This document shows positions 25,225 to 34,211 of a DNA stretch of 64,000 nucleotides, piece after piece. Under the pieces are notes generated by a model, which had not been told where the DNA came from, did no database searches, and was given only the letters and a program-made list of their open reading frames with translations. A program made the position numbers and the translations under genes. Position 1 is the stretch's first letter, and each line of letters begins with the position of its first letter. Source of the stretch: JAFDXJ01 sp039811225 (GTDB lineage Bacteria > Bacteroidota > Bacteroidia > Chitinophagales > Chitinophagaceae); NCBI GenBank assembly GCA_039811225.1, contig JBDHYG010000001.1:248001-312000 (forward strand), given 5' to 3'.

Positions 25225-26052
25225 ATGCAAAATTTTATTGCGTATCATATACAGTTGCCGGAAGGTGAAAAGCGGGATGCCCTGGTAGCCACCTTAATGA
25301 CGAGCCAGGCTACCGGTGTAGAGGAAAATGAACAGGAATGTATTGCCTGGTTCCCCGAAGGACAATTTGATGAAAGTGCTGTATTGGAAGTATTACAAAA
25401 AGCTGGTGTGGGTTTTGAAAAAAAATTTATGCCAGCTCAAAACTGGAATGCCATATGGGAAGCCGGATTCGAGCCGGTTATCATAGCTGGTAAAGTGGCT
25501 ATCCGTGCTGCTTTTCACGCACCAATACCCGGTATGTTGTATGAAATCATCATCACTCCTAAGATGAGTTTTGGTACCGGCCATCATGCTACTACATCCC
25601 AGGTTATATCGGCTATGTTGTCGATTGATTTTTCCGGAAAACGGGTCTTTGATTTTGGTGCCGGTACCGGCATACTTTCCATACTGGCCCATAAAATGGG
25701 TGCAGCAGAAGTAATTGCCATTGACAATGACCCGCTATGTGCAGAAAATTTTTTAGAAAATTTAGCCGCCAATCATTGCACACATGTTTTTTTTAATGAA
25801 ACAGATACACCACCTGTTCTCGAGCAATTTGATATCATCCTGGCCAATATAAATAAAGCAGTCATACTTCATTTTTTACCCCAATTGACAAATATGTTGA
25901 CTCAAAATGGTTACCTGCTTTTAAGTGGTATATTAAAAGAAGATGAACAGGAAATTTTAGAAAAGTCCAGGCAATGCGGACTCAAATATTGTTTAACAAA
26001 TGTTAAAGAAAATTGGCTTTACATCCAACTCCAGGCGCAAAATTCCGGATAG
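25225..26052 (+). CDS. prmA: Ribosomal protein L11 methyltransferase
   Basis: A 275-residue SAM-dependent enzyme that trimethylates ribosomal protein L11. The N-terminal substrate-recognition domain (about 1-95) is followed by the methyltransferase core: MSFGTGHHATTSQV at 113-126, SAM loop FDFGAGTGILSILAHKMGA, IDNDPLC, and the catalytic-loop motif ILANINKAVI. These are diagnostic for PrmA. It is in line with lplA upstream (102-base gap) and plsY downstream (59-base gap). Confidence 0.92.
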   Translation: MQNFIAYHIQLPEGEKRDALVATLMTSQATGVEENEQECIAWFPEGQFDESAVLEVLQKAGVGFEKKFMPAQNWNAIWEAGFEPVIIAGKVAIRAAFHAPIPGMLYEIIITPKMSFGTGHHATTSQVISAMLSIDFSGKRVFDFGAGTGILSILAHKMGAAEVIAIDNDPLCAENFLENLAANHCTHVFFNETDTPPVLEQFDIILANINKAVILHFLPQLTNMLTQNGYLLLSGILKEDEQEILEKSRQCGLKYCLTNVKENWLYIQLQAQNSG

Positions 26053-26077
26053 GATGTGCCGATATTCCATTATAATG

Positions 26078-26085
26078 TATATTTG
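26078..26085 (+). promoter_or_regulatory. Candidate -7 box for plsY
   Basis: TATATTTG lies 26 bases before the plsY ATG and matches TAnnTTTG; no convincing -33 box. Confidence 0.4.
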
Positions 26086-26111
26086 CTCCTCTATTTTTTA
26101 GCAATATCCCC

Positions 26112-26774
26112 ATGACCGAACTCTTACTCATTTTATTAGCATACTTAATTGGGTCTATTCCTACTTCTGTTTGGGTGAGTAAACGTTTCTTTGGAATTGA
26201 TATCCGTGATTATGGTAGTGGCAATGCAGGCGCTACCAATACCTATCGTGTCTTTGGTCCCAAATGGGGCACTTTTGTCATGATCATAGATATGTTGAAA
26301 GGTGTTATAGCCACTTCATTGTATATCCTCATACCACATTACCTGCACGATGATTGGGACCGTACCAACCTGATGATTGGCCTGGGCCTGGCTGCAGTAT
26401 TGGGCCATATATTTCCTTTGTGGGCAAATTTTAAAGGAGGGAAAGGTGTAGCTACTTTATTCGGGATGATCATTGCTATTCAACCCTTAGTAGCCGTCTG
26501 TTGTGTGGGTGTATTCCTGGCCGTACTTTACCTTACCCGTTTTGTTTCCCTGAGTTCTATGTTGGCTGGTGTTGCTTTTGCCATCTTTATCCTGTTTATT
26601 TTTAATGATGATGTAACTTTATACCGGGTGTTTTCGGTTGCAGTAGCATTAATGGTCATACTGACGCATCAAAAAAATATAAACCGGTTATTAAATGGTA
26701 CAGAAGGCAAAGTACCCATTTTCAAATACCGCGACCGACGCCGGAAAAAATCGCACACATCAGAAGAGGAATAA
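26112..26774 (+). CDS. plsY: Acyl-phosphate:glycerol-3-phosphate acyltransferase
   Basis: A 220-residue inner-membrane enzyme that makes lysophosphatidic acid from acyl-phosphate and glycerol 3-phosphate, the first step of phospholipid synthesis. The three PlsY motifs are visible: GSIPTSVW, then RDYGSGNAGATNTYRVFGPKWG, and LGHIFPLWANFKGGKGVATLFG. About five membrane segments span the protein. A basic C-terminal tail (KYRDRRRKK) faces the cytoplasm. Confidence 0.94.
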   Translation: MTELLLILLAYLIGSIPTSVWVSKRFFGIDIRDYGSGNAGATNTYRVFGPKWGTFVMIIDMLKGVIATSLYILIPHYLHDDWDRTNLMIGLGLAAVLGHIFPLWANFKGGKGVATLFGMIIAIQPLVAVCCVGVFLAVLYLTRFVSLSSMLAGVAFAIFILFIFNDDVTLYRVFSVAVALMVILTHQKNINRLLNGTEGKVPIFKYRDRRRKKSHTSEEE

Positions 26775-26865
26775 AACGGCTTAAGAATAATTTCCTTTTT
26801 ATGCTGATTTGTTTGGTATAAAAATTGACAATTAGTTGATCAACTTTTTCTTTTAAATTTTCTAC

Positions 26866-27678
26866 ATGAAACGCATCTTTGGCTCTACACTTTTCTTTGC
26901 CACACTGACTACTTTTGTATCCTGTTCACAAAATGCCATTACCGGCAGAAACCAGTTAAGCCTTGTATCCGAACAACAATTGGAGCAAGAAGCACAAGTG
27001 CAATACAGGCAATTCCTTTCAAAAAATAAAGTGATCTCCAATCCCTCTAATAAAGATGCTGAAATGGTAAAGCGGGTAGGTAGCCGTATTGCCAATGCTA
27101 TCAATGAATATTATAAAGAAAAAGGCCTGGGTGATGAGTTGTCCGGTTATAAATGGGAATTCAATTTAGTGGACAGCAAGGAAGTGAATGCCTGGTGTAT
27201 GCCCGGTGGAAAAGTAGTTGTGTATACCGGCTTATTGAATGTTACTCAAAATGAAGCAGCCCTGGCAATCGTGCTGGGGCATGAAATTACACATGCTGTA
27301 GCCGGTCATGGACGAGAGCGGATGAGTGAAGTCATGTTGGCCCAGGGTTTACAAATTGTGGGGAATGTGGCCCTTTCCAAAAACAAGCAAACACTGGATA
27401 TATTTAATAGCATTTATGGACCGACTGCCCAATTGGGTGTATTACTTCCCAATTCCAGGAGCCAGGAACTCGAAGCAGATCATTATGGCCTGATCTTCGC
27501 GGCTATGGCCGGTTATAATCCGCAGGAAGCCATACCATTCTGGCAACGTATGGAAAAATTGGGTGGCCCGAAACCCCCGGTATTCTTAAGCGACCATCCG
27601 GCTGATGCAGAAAGAATTGCCAAATTACAAGCATTAATGCCCGAAGCATTGAGCTATTATAAACCCGTTCAGCCTTAA
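26866..27678 (+). CDS. M48-family metalloprotease lipoprotein
   Basis: A 270-residue lipoprotein with lipobox TTFVSC at the end of a short signal peptide, so it should be anchored in the envelope. The zinc motif HEITHAVAGHG (HExxH) and the downstream third ligand in RSQELEADHYG place it in peptidase family M48. This subgroup resembles BepA/YfgC-type and LoiP-type outer-membrane quality-control proteases. Its substrate is unknown. It stands alone between plsY and a DUF3052-like gene. Confidence 0.9.
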   Translation: MKRIFGSTLFFATLTTFVSCSQNAITGRNQLSLVSEQQLEQEAQVQYRQFLSKNKVISNPSNKDAEMVKRVGSRIANAINEYYKEKGLGDELSGYKWEFNLVDSKEVNAWCMPGGKVVVYTGLLNVTQNEAALAIVLGHEITHAVAGHGRERMSEVMLAQGLQIVGNVALSKNKQTLDIFNSIYGPTAQLGVLLPNSRSQELEADHYGLIFAAMAGYNPQEAIPFWQRMEKLGGPKPPVFLSDHPADAERIAKLQALMPEALSYYKPVQP

Positions 27679-27729
27679 ATTTTTTTAGTCTGTTGGATGT
27701 CTATCCGGTACGATTTAGAAAACTTTTCG

Positions 27730-27737
27730 TACCTTTG
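27730..27737 (+). promoter_or_regulatory. Candidate -7 box for the DUF3052-like gene
   Basis: TACCTTTG matches TAnnTTTG and lies 36 bases before the ATG at 27774. A -33 TTG is not at standard spacing. Confidence 0.4.
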
Positions 27738-27773
27738 CACTCCGATTATTTTTAACCTTAAAATAATTATAGG

Positions 27774-28211
27774 ATGGCCTCACAAAATTTGCTCGAATTA
27801 TTAGAACTTGAAAGTGACCGTAACCTCCTGATACAAGGTGTCCCCTCTTCCATGGAGAAACAATTCGTGAAATTATCATATGCAAAAAGTATGACCCCGC
27901 TACTCCGTTCCCGGAAAGTTGATTTTGCATTGATCTTTGCCATTAATCACACCCAGTTATGTACCATCTTAAAAGAAGTACTTCCGGCTATTCATGCAAA
28001 AACCACTTTATGGATTGCTTATCCGAAAGCAGCCAGCAAAATAGCCAGTGACCTTAACCGGGACTGCTCCTGGGATATGCTTTGCTCCAATGATTTTGAA
28101 CAAGGACAGGAAATTCCATTGGATCATGTATGGACTGCCTTGCGTTTTTACAAAGCAGGATTTGCACCAAAATCCACCAAGGAAGCAAAAGAAAAAATGG
28201 CTTTAGCCTGA
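27774..28211 (+). CDS. DUF3052-like small protein
   Basis: A 145-residue soluble protein. FALIFAINHTQLCTILKEVLPAI followed by TTLWIAYPKAASKIASDLNRD, and the end VWTALRFYK, resemble the DUF3052 family (Rossmann-like fold without a known activity). No signal peptide and no catalytic motif are visible. It converges with the EamA transporter gene, with six bases between the stop codons. Function unknown. Confidence 0.65.
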   Translation: MASQNLLELLELESDRNLLIQGVPSSMEKQFVKLSYAKSMTPLLRSRKVDFALIFAINHTQLCTILKEVLPAIHAKTTLWIAYPKAASKIASDLNRDCSWDMLCSNDFEQGQEIPLDHVWTALRFYKAGFAPKSTKEAKEKMALA

Positions 28212-28217
28212 TAATCT

Positions 28218-29174
28218 CTATTCGGCTTTTTTGATATCTTTTAAACTCTTATTAACCAGGTAAACGCCGGTTAGCGTAATACCCGCACCTATCAATATAA
28301 AGGGTGTCAATTCTTCCTTTAATAATATAGCGCCGGTAATCATGGCAACCAGCGGATTGATATAGGCATATAAAGATGATATAGCCGTGGGCAAATGTTT
28401 CGTGCTATAAATAAAAGCAATAAAGGCAATGATTGATCCCATTATGATCAGGTAAAGTATGGCCATCCAGGTTTGCCAGGGCACTGTAGATATCGGTATA
28501 TCATTTCCGGTAGCGCGGGCTAAACCAAAAATCATAAAAGAAGACATAAACATTTGCCAGCCCATGGCATAATATGGATTCATCAAATATTTATTTCGAA
28601 CAATTAACAGAGTGCCAATACTCCACGATAACATGGCAATCAGGCCGAGTAAAATTCCAAATTCATATCCTTCGGGTTGCGCATGAAACGTGTTTTCATA
28701 TAAGACCAATGATACACCACCCAGGCCCAGGAACAAGCCAATAAATGTGAGCCGCGAATTATTATTGATTCGGAAATAAAACATTTCGATCAATACCACA
28801 CTCAATGGATATAAGGCGCCTATAAGTGCAGCAAGCCCGCTGGGTATATATTTCAGGCTCCACGTACTCAGGCCATTGGCCATAACAAACATAAAGATGG
28901 ACAAGATAAATAACCAACCAAGTTGTTTACCGGTGGGTAGGCGCTCTCCCCTGAATAAAAAATAAATAATCATGGCGGCACCGGCTAAAAATTGCCGGAT
29001 ATAGGAAACCTGTAAACCAGACACGCCCGCATTTATCGCCACTTTACTGGCTACCCAGGTTGTTCCCCAAACTATACTGGTCACCGTCAACGCCAAATAC
29101 GCATACCTGCCCCCACCGGCTTCCGGCTTAGACCGGGGAAACAACGTGGGCATGATAAATTTATACGGCCGCAT
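28218..29174 (-). CDS. EamA-family (DMT) transporter
   Basis: A 318-residue inner-membrane protein with about ten membrane segments arranged as two EamA repeats, the first about 25-155 and the second about 170-310. GTTWVASKVAINAGVS and FLAGAAMIIYFLF mark the first repeat, and SSLYAYINPLVAMITGAILLKEELTPFILIGAGITLTGV the second. Family members export amino acids or other metabolites; the substrate is unknown. It begins eight bases after purH, so it is probably the last gene of that operon. A second ATG at 29153 is an alternative start. Confidence 0.85.
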   Translation of the reverse strand: MRPYKFIMPTLFPRSKPEAGGGRYAYLALTVTSIVWGTTWVASKVAINAGVSGLQVSYIRQFLAGAAMIIYFLFRGERLPTGKQLGWLFILSIFMFVMANGLSTWSLKYIPSGLAALIGALYPLSVVLIEMFYFRINNNSRLTFIGLFLGLGGVSLVLYENTFHAQPEGYEFGILLGLIAMLSWSIGTLLIVRNKYLMNPYYAMGWQMFMSSFMIFGLARATGNDIPISTVPWQTWMAILYLIIMGSIIAFIAFIYSTKHLPTAISSLYAYINPLVAMITGAILLKEELTPFILIGAGITLTGVYLVNKSLKDIKKAE

Positions 29175-29182
29175 ATGGTTTT

Positions 29183-30694
29183 TTAATGTCGGAAATGTCT
29201 GGTGCCGGTAATGATCATGCCCAGCTTGTTATCTATGCAATATTGAATGCTGTCTTTATCCCGGATGGATCCGCCCGGTTGTATAAAAGCCGTGATGCCC
29301 ACAGCATGTGCCAGTTTCACACAATCATCAAATGGGAAAAATGCATCACTGGCCAGCACAGCGCCCTGCAAATCAAATTGAAACTGCTTTGCTTTTTCAA
29401 TTGATTGCCGCAAGGCATCCACCCGGCTCGTCTGTCCACAGCCTTTCCCACAGAGTTGCTTATTTTTTACCAGGGCAATAGCATTACTTTTTAAATGCTT
29501 GCATACAATATTGGCAAATGCCAGGTCGGCTTTTTCTGTTTCGGTTGTCGCCCTTCCACCCATTTCTTTCCATTCCGAAAAAGTTGCATTATCCATATCC
29601 TGTACCAGCGTACCCTGTAATATTGATTTGTATTGCAGGGAAGATTTTTTCACCGCTTCCTTTGCTTCCAGCAAAATCCTGTTTTTCTTGCTTTGCAAAA
29701 TCAACAACGCTTCCGATGTGAATTGAGGCGCTATCAATACCTCAAAAAAGATTTCCTGAATCGCTGTAGCCGTTTCTCCATCCACCGGCCTATTGCACAC
29801 TAAAACACCACCAAAAGCACTCTCGGGATCGCCCGCCAATGCAGCGGTCCAGGCTGCAGCCGGGTTTTCTCTTTCTGCTATGCCACATACATTGGTATGC
29901 TTGATGATGGCAAAAACCGCTTCGCCTTCCCGGTCAAATTCTGTAATGAGCGCCATAGCGGCATCTACATCTACGAGGTTGTTATACGACAGTTCTTTAC
30001 CATGAATTTGTTTGACTATATTTTCCAGGTTACCATAGTAAGTAGCCTGCTGATGCGGGTTTTCCCCATAACGCAACACTTTTTTAGGATGCATGGGAAA
30101 AATCAAGTCTCCATTGAAATAATTACGAATGGCCATATCATATTCCCATACGATATCAAATGCCCGTGCGGCAAAGGCCTTTCTTTCTGCAAGGCTGGTT
30201 TCACCGGCCTGGTCTCTTAATATTTTTTCGAGAGAAGGGTAATCTTCTTTCGCAGCAATGACTACCAGGTCATTAAAATTTTTCGCCGCTGCTCGAATCA
30301 ATGAAGGGCCACCAATATCTATTTTTTCAATGATCAAATTCTCTTCCTTCGTTGTCGCCACTGTTTCTTCAAAGGGATAAAGATCAATAATCACCAGGTC
30401 GATTTCCGGGATATGATAGGCTTGCATCTCTTCCCTGTCCTGCGCATTATCCCGCCTGCCGAGAATGCCGCCAAATATAGACGGGTGCAGTGTTTTCACG
30501 CGTCCACCCAGGATAGAAGGGAAGCCTGTCAACTGTTCCGCGGGGGTACAAGTCATGCCGGCATCTTCAATAAATTTTTGTGTACCACCGGTAGAATAAA
30601 TGGTGATACCCAACCGTTTCATTTGTTCCAAAATAGGTAATAAACCTTCTTTATAATAAACTGAAATCAGTGCGCTGCGAATTTTTTTTTGCAT
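29183..30694 (-). CDS. purH: Bifunctional AICAR transformylase/IMP cyclohydrolase
   Basis: A 503-residue enzyme for the last two steps of IMP synthesis. The N-terminal IMP cyclohydrolase (MGS-like) domain (about 1-140) has YSTGGTQKFIEDAG and GGRVKTLHPSIFGGIL. The C-terminal transformylase domain has RYGENPHQQATYYG, then AIIKHTNVCGIA with the catalytic Lys-His pair, and ends VLASDAFFPFDDCVK and QPGGSIRDKDSI. Length is typical. It lies downstream of comEC (29 bases) and upstream of the EamA transporter (8 bases). Confidence 0.97.
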   Translation of the reverse strand: MQKKIRSALISVYYKEGLLPILEQMKRLGITIYSTGGTQKFIEDAGMTCTPAEQLTGFPSILGGRVKTLHPSIFGGILGRRDNAQDREEMQAYHIPEIDLVIIDLYPFEETVATTKEENLIIEKIDIGGPSLIRAAAKNFNDLVVIAAKEDYPSLEKILRDQAGETSLAERKAFAARAFDIVWEYDMAIRNYFNGDLIFPMHPKKVLRYGENPHQQATYYGNLENIVKQIHGKELSYNNLVDVDAAMALITEFDREGEAVFAIIKHTNVCGIAERENPAAAWTAALAGDPESAFGGVLVCNRPVDGETATAIQEIFFEVLIAPQFTSEALLILQSKKNRILLEAKEAVKKSSLQYKSILQGTLVQDMDNATFSEWKEMGGRATTETEKADLAFANIVCKHLKSNAIALVKNKQLCGKGCGQTSRVDALRQSIEKAKQFQFDLQGAVLASDAFFPFDDCVKLAHAVGITAFIQPGGSIRDKDSIQYCIDNKLGMIITGTRHFRH

Positions 30695-30723
30695 AGTCTT
30701 AAAGATTGTTTCCGGATTTTTTT

Positions 30724-32802
30724 TTACAAATCCATTTCAAAAGCGCCGGATGCACTTACCGAATGGAAGCGCAAATTTAAACGCTCACAATCTTTTTTCC
30801 ACTTTTCTGTTTTCCACAATGGGTTACTGGAATCAAAAACCAATGCTTTAAAGCGGTATTGATGCTGTATATCCGGGATCGAGATGTCCGGATTGTTTGA
30901 AAGAATGAGTACATCCACTGTTAAGCCTTCAGGGAAAGAAAGGCCAGAAGATCGGTTATTGATTATGTAAATTTTTTTTCCATTACAGGTTATCAACTGG
31001 ATCCCCGGATGCATTAGAGTTTGCTTTACCCGGAAAAAATCTCTTGCCGGGTTAAGCGTATATTTTTGCGCAGCGAAATCTGTTTCTACCAATGTATCTC
31101 CATAAAAATAAGCTGCCCGTCCCAGTATAATATCCATGGCCGCGTGCCCGGGGATATTATAAACAACTAATTTTTCCTGGTAATTAGCTTTCAATTTTTC
31201 CCCCACTATAAGTATTACAAAAAGCCACATCAGGCTAAAAGATACCCATAACATTTTTCTTATGTGATAACTGAAATAGAAAAGGCATCCGAAAATAATT
31301 AAGTACAAGAGTGTAGCCTGCAAGGCGTTCACCTGTAAATGCCTGATCACACCAAAGGGAACCTGGTCCATATTTTCAATAAACCGGTTCATCCAGGATA
31401 GTAGTATGTCAATTCCCTTTCCCAGGAAATTAGCTACCGGGCCTATAAAAGAAAAAACCAGTAACAAGATTTCGCCATAAAGTATAATACCCGATAAAGG
31501 CACAACCAGTAAATTGCTGATTAAAAAGAAGACCGGGAATTGATGAAAATAATACAACACTATCGGTAGAGTAAATACCTGTGCGGAAAGTGTAACAGCT
31601 AATAATGACCATGCACCACGCAAGATTTTATTCTCCCACAGAAACCAATTATTTATCGGGCGGGAAAAAACAACAATTCCTCCAACAGCGGCATAGGAAA
31701 GCTGGAAACCTGCATCCCACAAATAAAATGGATTGATCACCAATAGCAGAAAGGCAGAAGCCGCCAAGGTGTTCAGTGTATTGGTGGGACGATCCAACGT
31801 TTCACCCAGTACAAGAAAACTGAACATCACGGCTGCCCGTAATACGGAAGGAACTGCGCCAGCTAAAAAAGTGAACAACCATAATACCAGGAGAATGGTC
31901 ACCGGCCGGAAAAATTTATAGCCACGCCATTTTCTGAAATAACGTAATAAGCGGCTGACTAAAATAAAGATCATGCCCAGGTGTAACCCACTGATCGCAA
32001 TAATATGAATCACGCCTGTATTGCTATATGCCTGTACCAGTGCCTTATCCAGGTCGTCCCGGTAACCAATCAATAAAGCTTCTGCTACGCCTTGCAATCG
32101 TGGATCAGGGATATAGAGTTGTATGATGGATATAATGTGTTGCCGCCATTGTAACAACATGGATTGGAATGATGAAAGATAACCTTCCCCGGTAATGATA
32201 TAATCCTGTTGCTTTAAAAATACCTGTGCGGTATAGCCCTGGAACCATGCATACCTACGGTAATCAAATGCATTGGGATTACCGCTGTTTTGGATAGCGG
32301 CAAGTGGTTTTGCTGTTATCATCCGCATACCGGGTTGTATGCTATCCTGTCCGTCTTTTTTATAAAGATAAACGATGACGCGACCTGTTACAGGTATCCA
32401 TTTTCCATTCAGGAAAAGAGCATCAACCGAGGCGGTTGTCTTATATGTTTTATTTTTCTCTGACAATTCTTCTCGGATGGTTAAGAGAACCGGGTATCCG
32501 GCGGCATATGTTTTTCCATAAAAAAGAGGTTGTTTTCCCGGGTCTTTAATACACGTAATAATTGCTCCGATGAATAAAAAGAAAACGATGATCAATATCC
32601 CCGAAAAACCGCGCAGTATATACTTATACGAAGTTTCAACTTTATTAATAACAAGGATAAAAATGGAAAGTGCACCGGCAATGGACATAAGCAAAGGGAG
32701 TGGCCATTGTAAATGCCATTCCAGGAAAATGCCCCCGGCTAATGCAATTACCAGCCGGAAGAAAGGATATTTTTTTATTGCGTTTGATGAATACGGCAGC
32801 AC
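30724..32802 (-). CDS. comEC: ComEC/Rec2-family DNA-uptake channel protein
   Basis: A 692-residue polytopic membrane protein. An N-terminal DUF4131-like segment (about 1-200) with membrane helices and an extracytoplasmic beta domain precedes the competence channel domain (about 225-500), where AIISGLHLGMIF and LAGAVPSVLRAAVMF are family hallmarks. The C-terminal part (about 545-692) sits where other ComEC proteins carry a metallo-beta-lactamase-like nuclease domain, but no HxHxDH motif is visible. ComEC carries single-stranded DNA across the inner membrane during transformation. GTG at 32802 is the only suitable start. It is embedded among nucleotide-synthesis genes. Confidence 0.88.
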   Translation of the reverse strand: MLPYSSNAIKKYPFFRLVIALAGGIFLEWHLQWPLPLLMSIAGALSIFILVINKVETSYKYILRGFSGILIIVFFLFIGAIITCIKDPGKQPLFYGKTYAAGYPVLLTIREELSEKNKTYKTTASVDALFLNGKWIPVTGRVIVYLYKKDGQDSIQPGMRMITAKPLAAIQNSGNPNAFDYRRYAWFQGYTAQVFLKQQDYIITGEGYLSSFQSMLLQWRQHIISIIQLYIPDPRLQGVAEALLIGYRDDLDKALVQAYSNTGVIHIIAISGLHLGMIFILVSRLLRYFRKWRGYKFFRPVTILLVLWLFTFLAGAVPSVLRAAVMFSFLVLGETLDRPTNTLNTLAASAFLLLVINPFYLWDAGFQLSYAAVGGIVVFSRPINNWFLWENKILRGAWSLLAVTLSAQVFTLPIVLYYFHQFPVFFLISNLLVVPLSGIILYGEILLLVFSFIGPVANFLGKGIDILLSWMNRFIENMDQVPFGVIRHLQVNALQATLLYLIIFGCLFYFSYHIRKMLWVSFSLMWLFVILIVGEKLKANYQEKLVVYNIPGHAAMDIILGRAAYFYGDTLVETDFAAQKYTLNPARDFFRVKQTLMHPGIQLITCNGKKIYIINNRSSGLSFPEGLTVDVLILSNNPDISIPDIQHQYRFKALVFDSSNPLWKTEKWKKDCERLNLRFHSVSASGAFEMDL

Positions 32803-32875
32803 CTTATAAATCTACTGCCTGCACATGATAAAATCAAGCCATAGGAAAGTAAAAAGAAGAATATTGAGCAGTTAC

Positions 32876-34069
32876 TTATTTACTCAGATACATACTCTTT
32901 TCCTTGTACAAAGTCCTGAAATAGGGATCGCGTAAATCCTTGATAAACCGGATTGCCTCACCGGTACTTTTCATTTCGGGGCCCAGTTCTTTGCTTACTG
33001 AAGGAAATTTATCAAAACTGAAAACAGGTTCTTTGATGGCAAAGCCGGTGAGTTTCTTTTCTACTTTAAAATCTTTTAGTTTGGCTTCACCCAACATTAC
33101 TTTTGTAGCAATATTCAGATAGGGAATTTGGTATGCTTTTGCAATAAATGGTGTAGTCCGGGAGGCACGGGGATTGGCTTCTATCACATAAACTTTTCCA
33201 TCTTTAATCGCAAACTGGATATTGATTAAACCCCGGATATTCAATGCGCGCGCAATTTTTTCCCCATAGTATTCCATGGTAGTGATGATGAGTGGGGTGA
33301 GATTGAATGCCGGTAACACCGCATGGCTATCCCCGCTATGAATTCCGGCCGGTTCTATGTGTTCCATTACCCCCATAACATGAAAATTCTCTCCATCAAA
33401 GATCGCATCCACTTCTGCTTCCTGGCAACGATCGAGGAAATGGTCAATCAGGATTTTATTATTGGGTAAATGTTTGATCAGGCTGACAACTGCTTTCTCT
33501 AATTCCTCATCATTTAAAACAATGCGCATCCGTTGCCCGCCTAAAACATAACTGGGCCGCACTAAAACCGGGTAGCCTACTTTGGCTGCAACTTGTATGG
33601 CTTCATCGGCATTATAAGCAGTGCCATAATCCGGATAGGGGATTTCCAGTTCTTTGAGCATATCGCTGAATCGGCCCCGGTCTTCCGCAATATCCATATC
33701 GTCAAATGAGGTGCCGATAATTTTATAGCCATGTGTATGCAGGCGACGGGCGAGCTTTAGAGCCGTTTGTCCGCCCAATTGCACGATGATACCATCCGGA
33801 TTTTCCAGTTCAATAATCTCTAATAAATTTTCCCAGAAAACCGGTTCAAAATATAATTTATCGGCTATATCAAAATCCGTGGAAACCGTTTCCGGATTGC
33901 AATTAATCATGATCGCTTCATAGCCACATTCCTTAATGGCAATCAGGCCATGCACACAACAATAATCAAACTCAATACCCTGGCCAATCCGGTTGGGGCC
34001 ACTGCCTAAAACAATAATCTTTTTTTTATGTGAAGGGATTGACTCATTGGAAGAAATTTGCGTGCTCAT
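32876..34069 (-). CDS. carB: Carbamoyl-phosphate synthase large subunit, C-terminal half only (CarB2-type)
   Basis: A 397-residue protein matching only the second ATP-grasp synthetase half of CarB (equivalent to about 550-935 of the 1073-residue E. coli protein). KIIVLGSGPNRIGQGIEFDYCC at the N-terminus, VRPSYVLGGQRM, GIHSGDSHAVLP and VIEANPRASRTTPFIAKA are the conserved synthetase blocks. The first synthetase half is absent, and so is the C-terminal MGS allosteric domain: the protein stops at KEKSMYLSK. The ATG at 34069 gives a leader of about 15 residues. The first half, needed to make carboxyphosphate, must be elsewhere, or this is a free-standing homologue. It heads a unit with comEC and purH. 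Confidence 0.88.
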   Translation of the reverse strand: MSTQISSNESIPSHKKKIIVLGSGPNRIGQGIEFDYCCVHGLIAIKECGYEAIMINCNPETVSTDFDIADKLYFEPVFWENLLEIIELENPDGIIVQLGGQTALKLARRLHTHGYKIIGTSFDDMDIAEDRGRFSDMLKELEIPYPDYGTAYNADEAIQVAAKVGYPVLVRPSYVLGGQRMRIVLNDEELEKAVVSLIKHLPNNKILIDHFLDRCQEAEVDAIFDGENFHVMGVMEHIEPAGIHSGDSHAVLPAFNLTPLIITTMEYYGEKIARALNIRGLINIQFAIKDGKVYVIEANPRASRTTPFIAKAYQIPYLNIATKVMLGEAKLKDFKVEKKLTGFAIKEPVFSFDKFPSVSKELGPEMKSTGEAIRFIKDLRDPYFRTLYKEKSMYLSK

Positions 34070-34211
34070 GCTGAAAGATTTTGCAATATTACAATTAATG
34101 AGGCGGGATGACAAAATATTCTCGTATTTCTAAACTCCTGTTAATTTAGCTTTTCAAATTAAATACCGCAATACTTTTATACGTCCAAAAAAGCAGTCTT
34201 TTATCTTTCTT

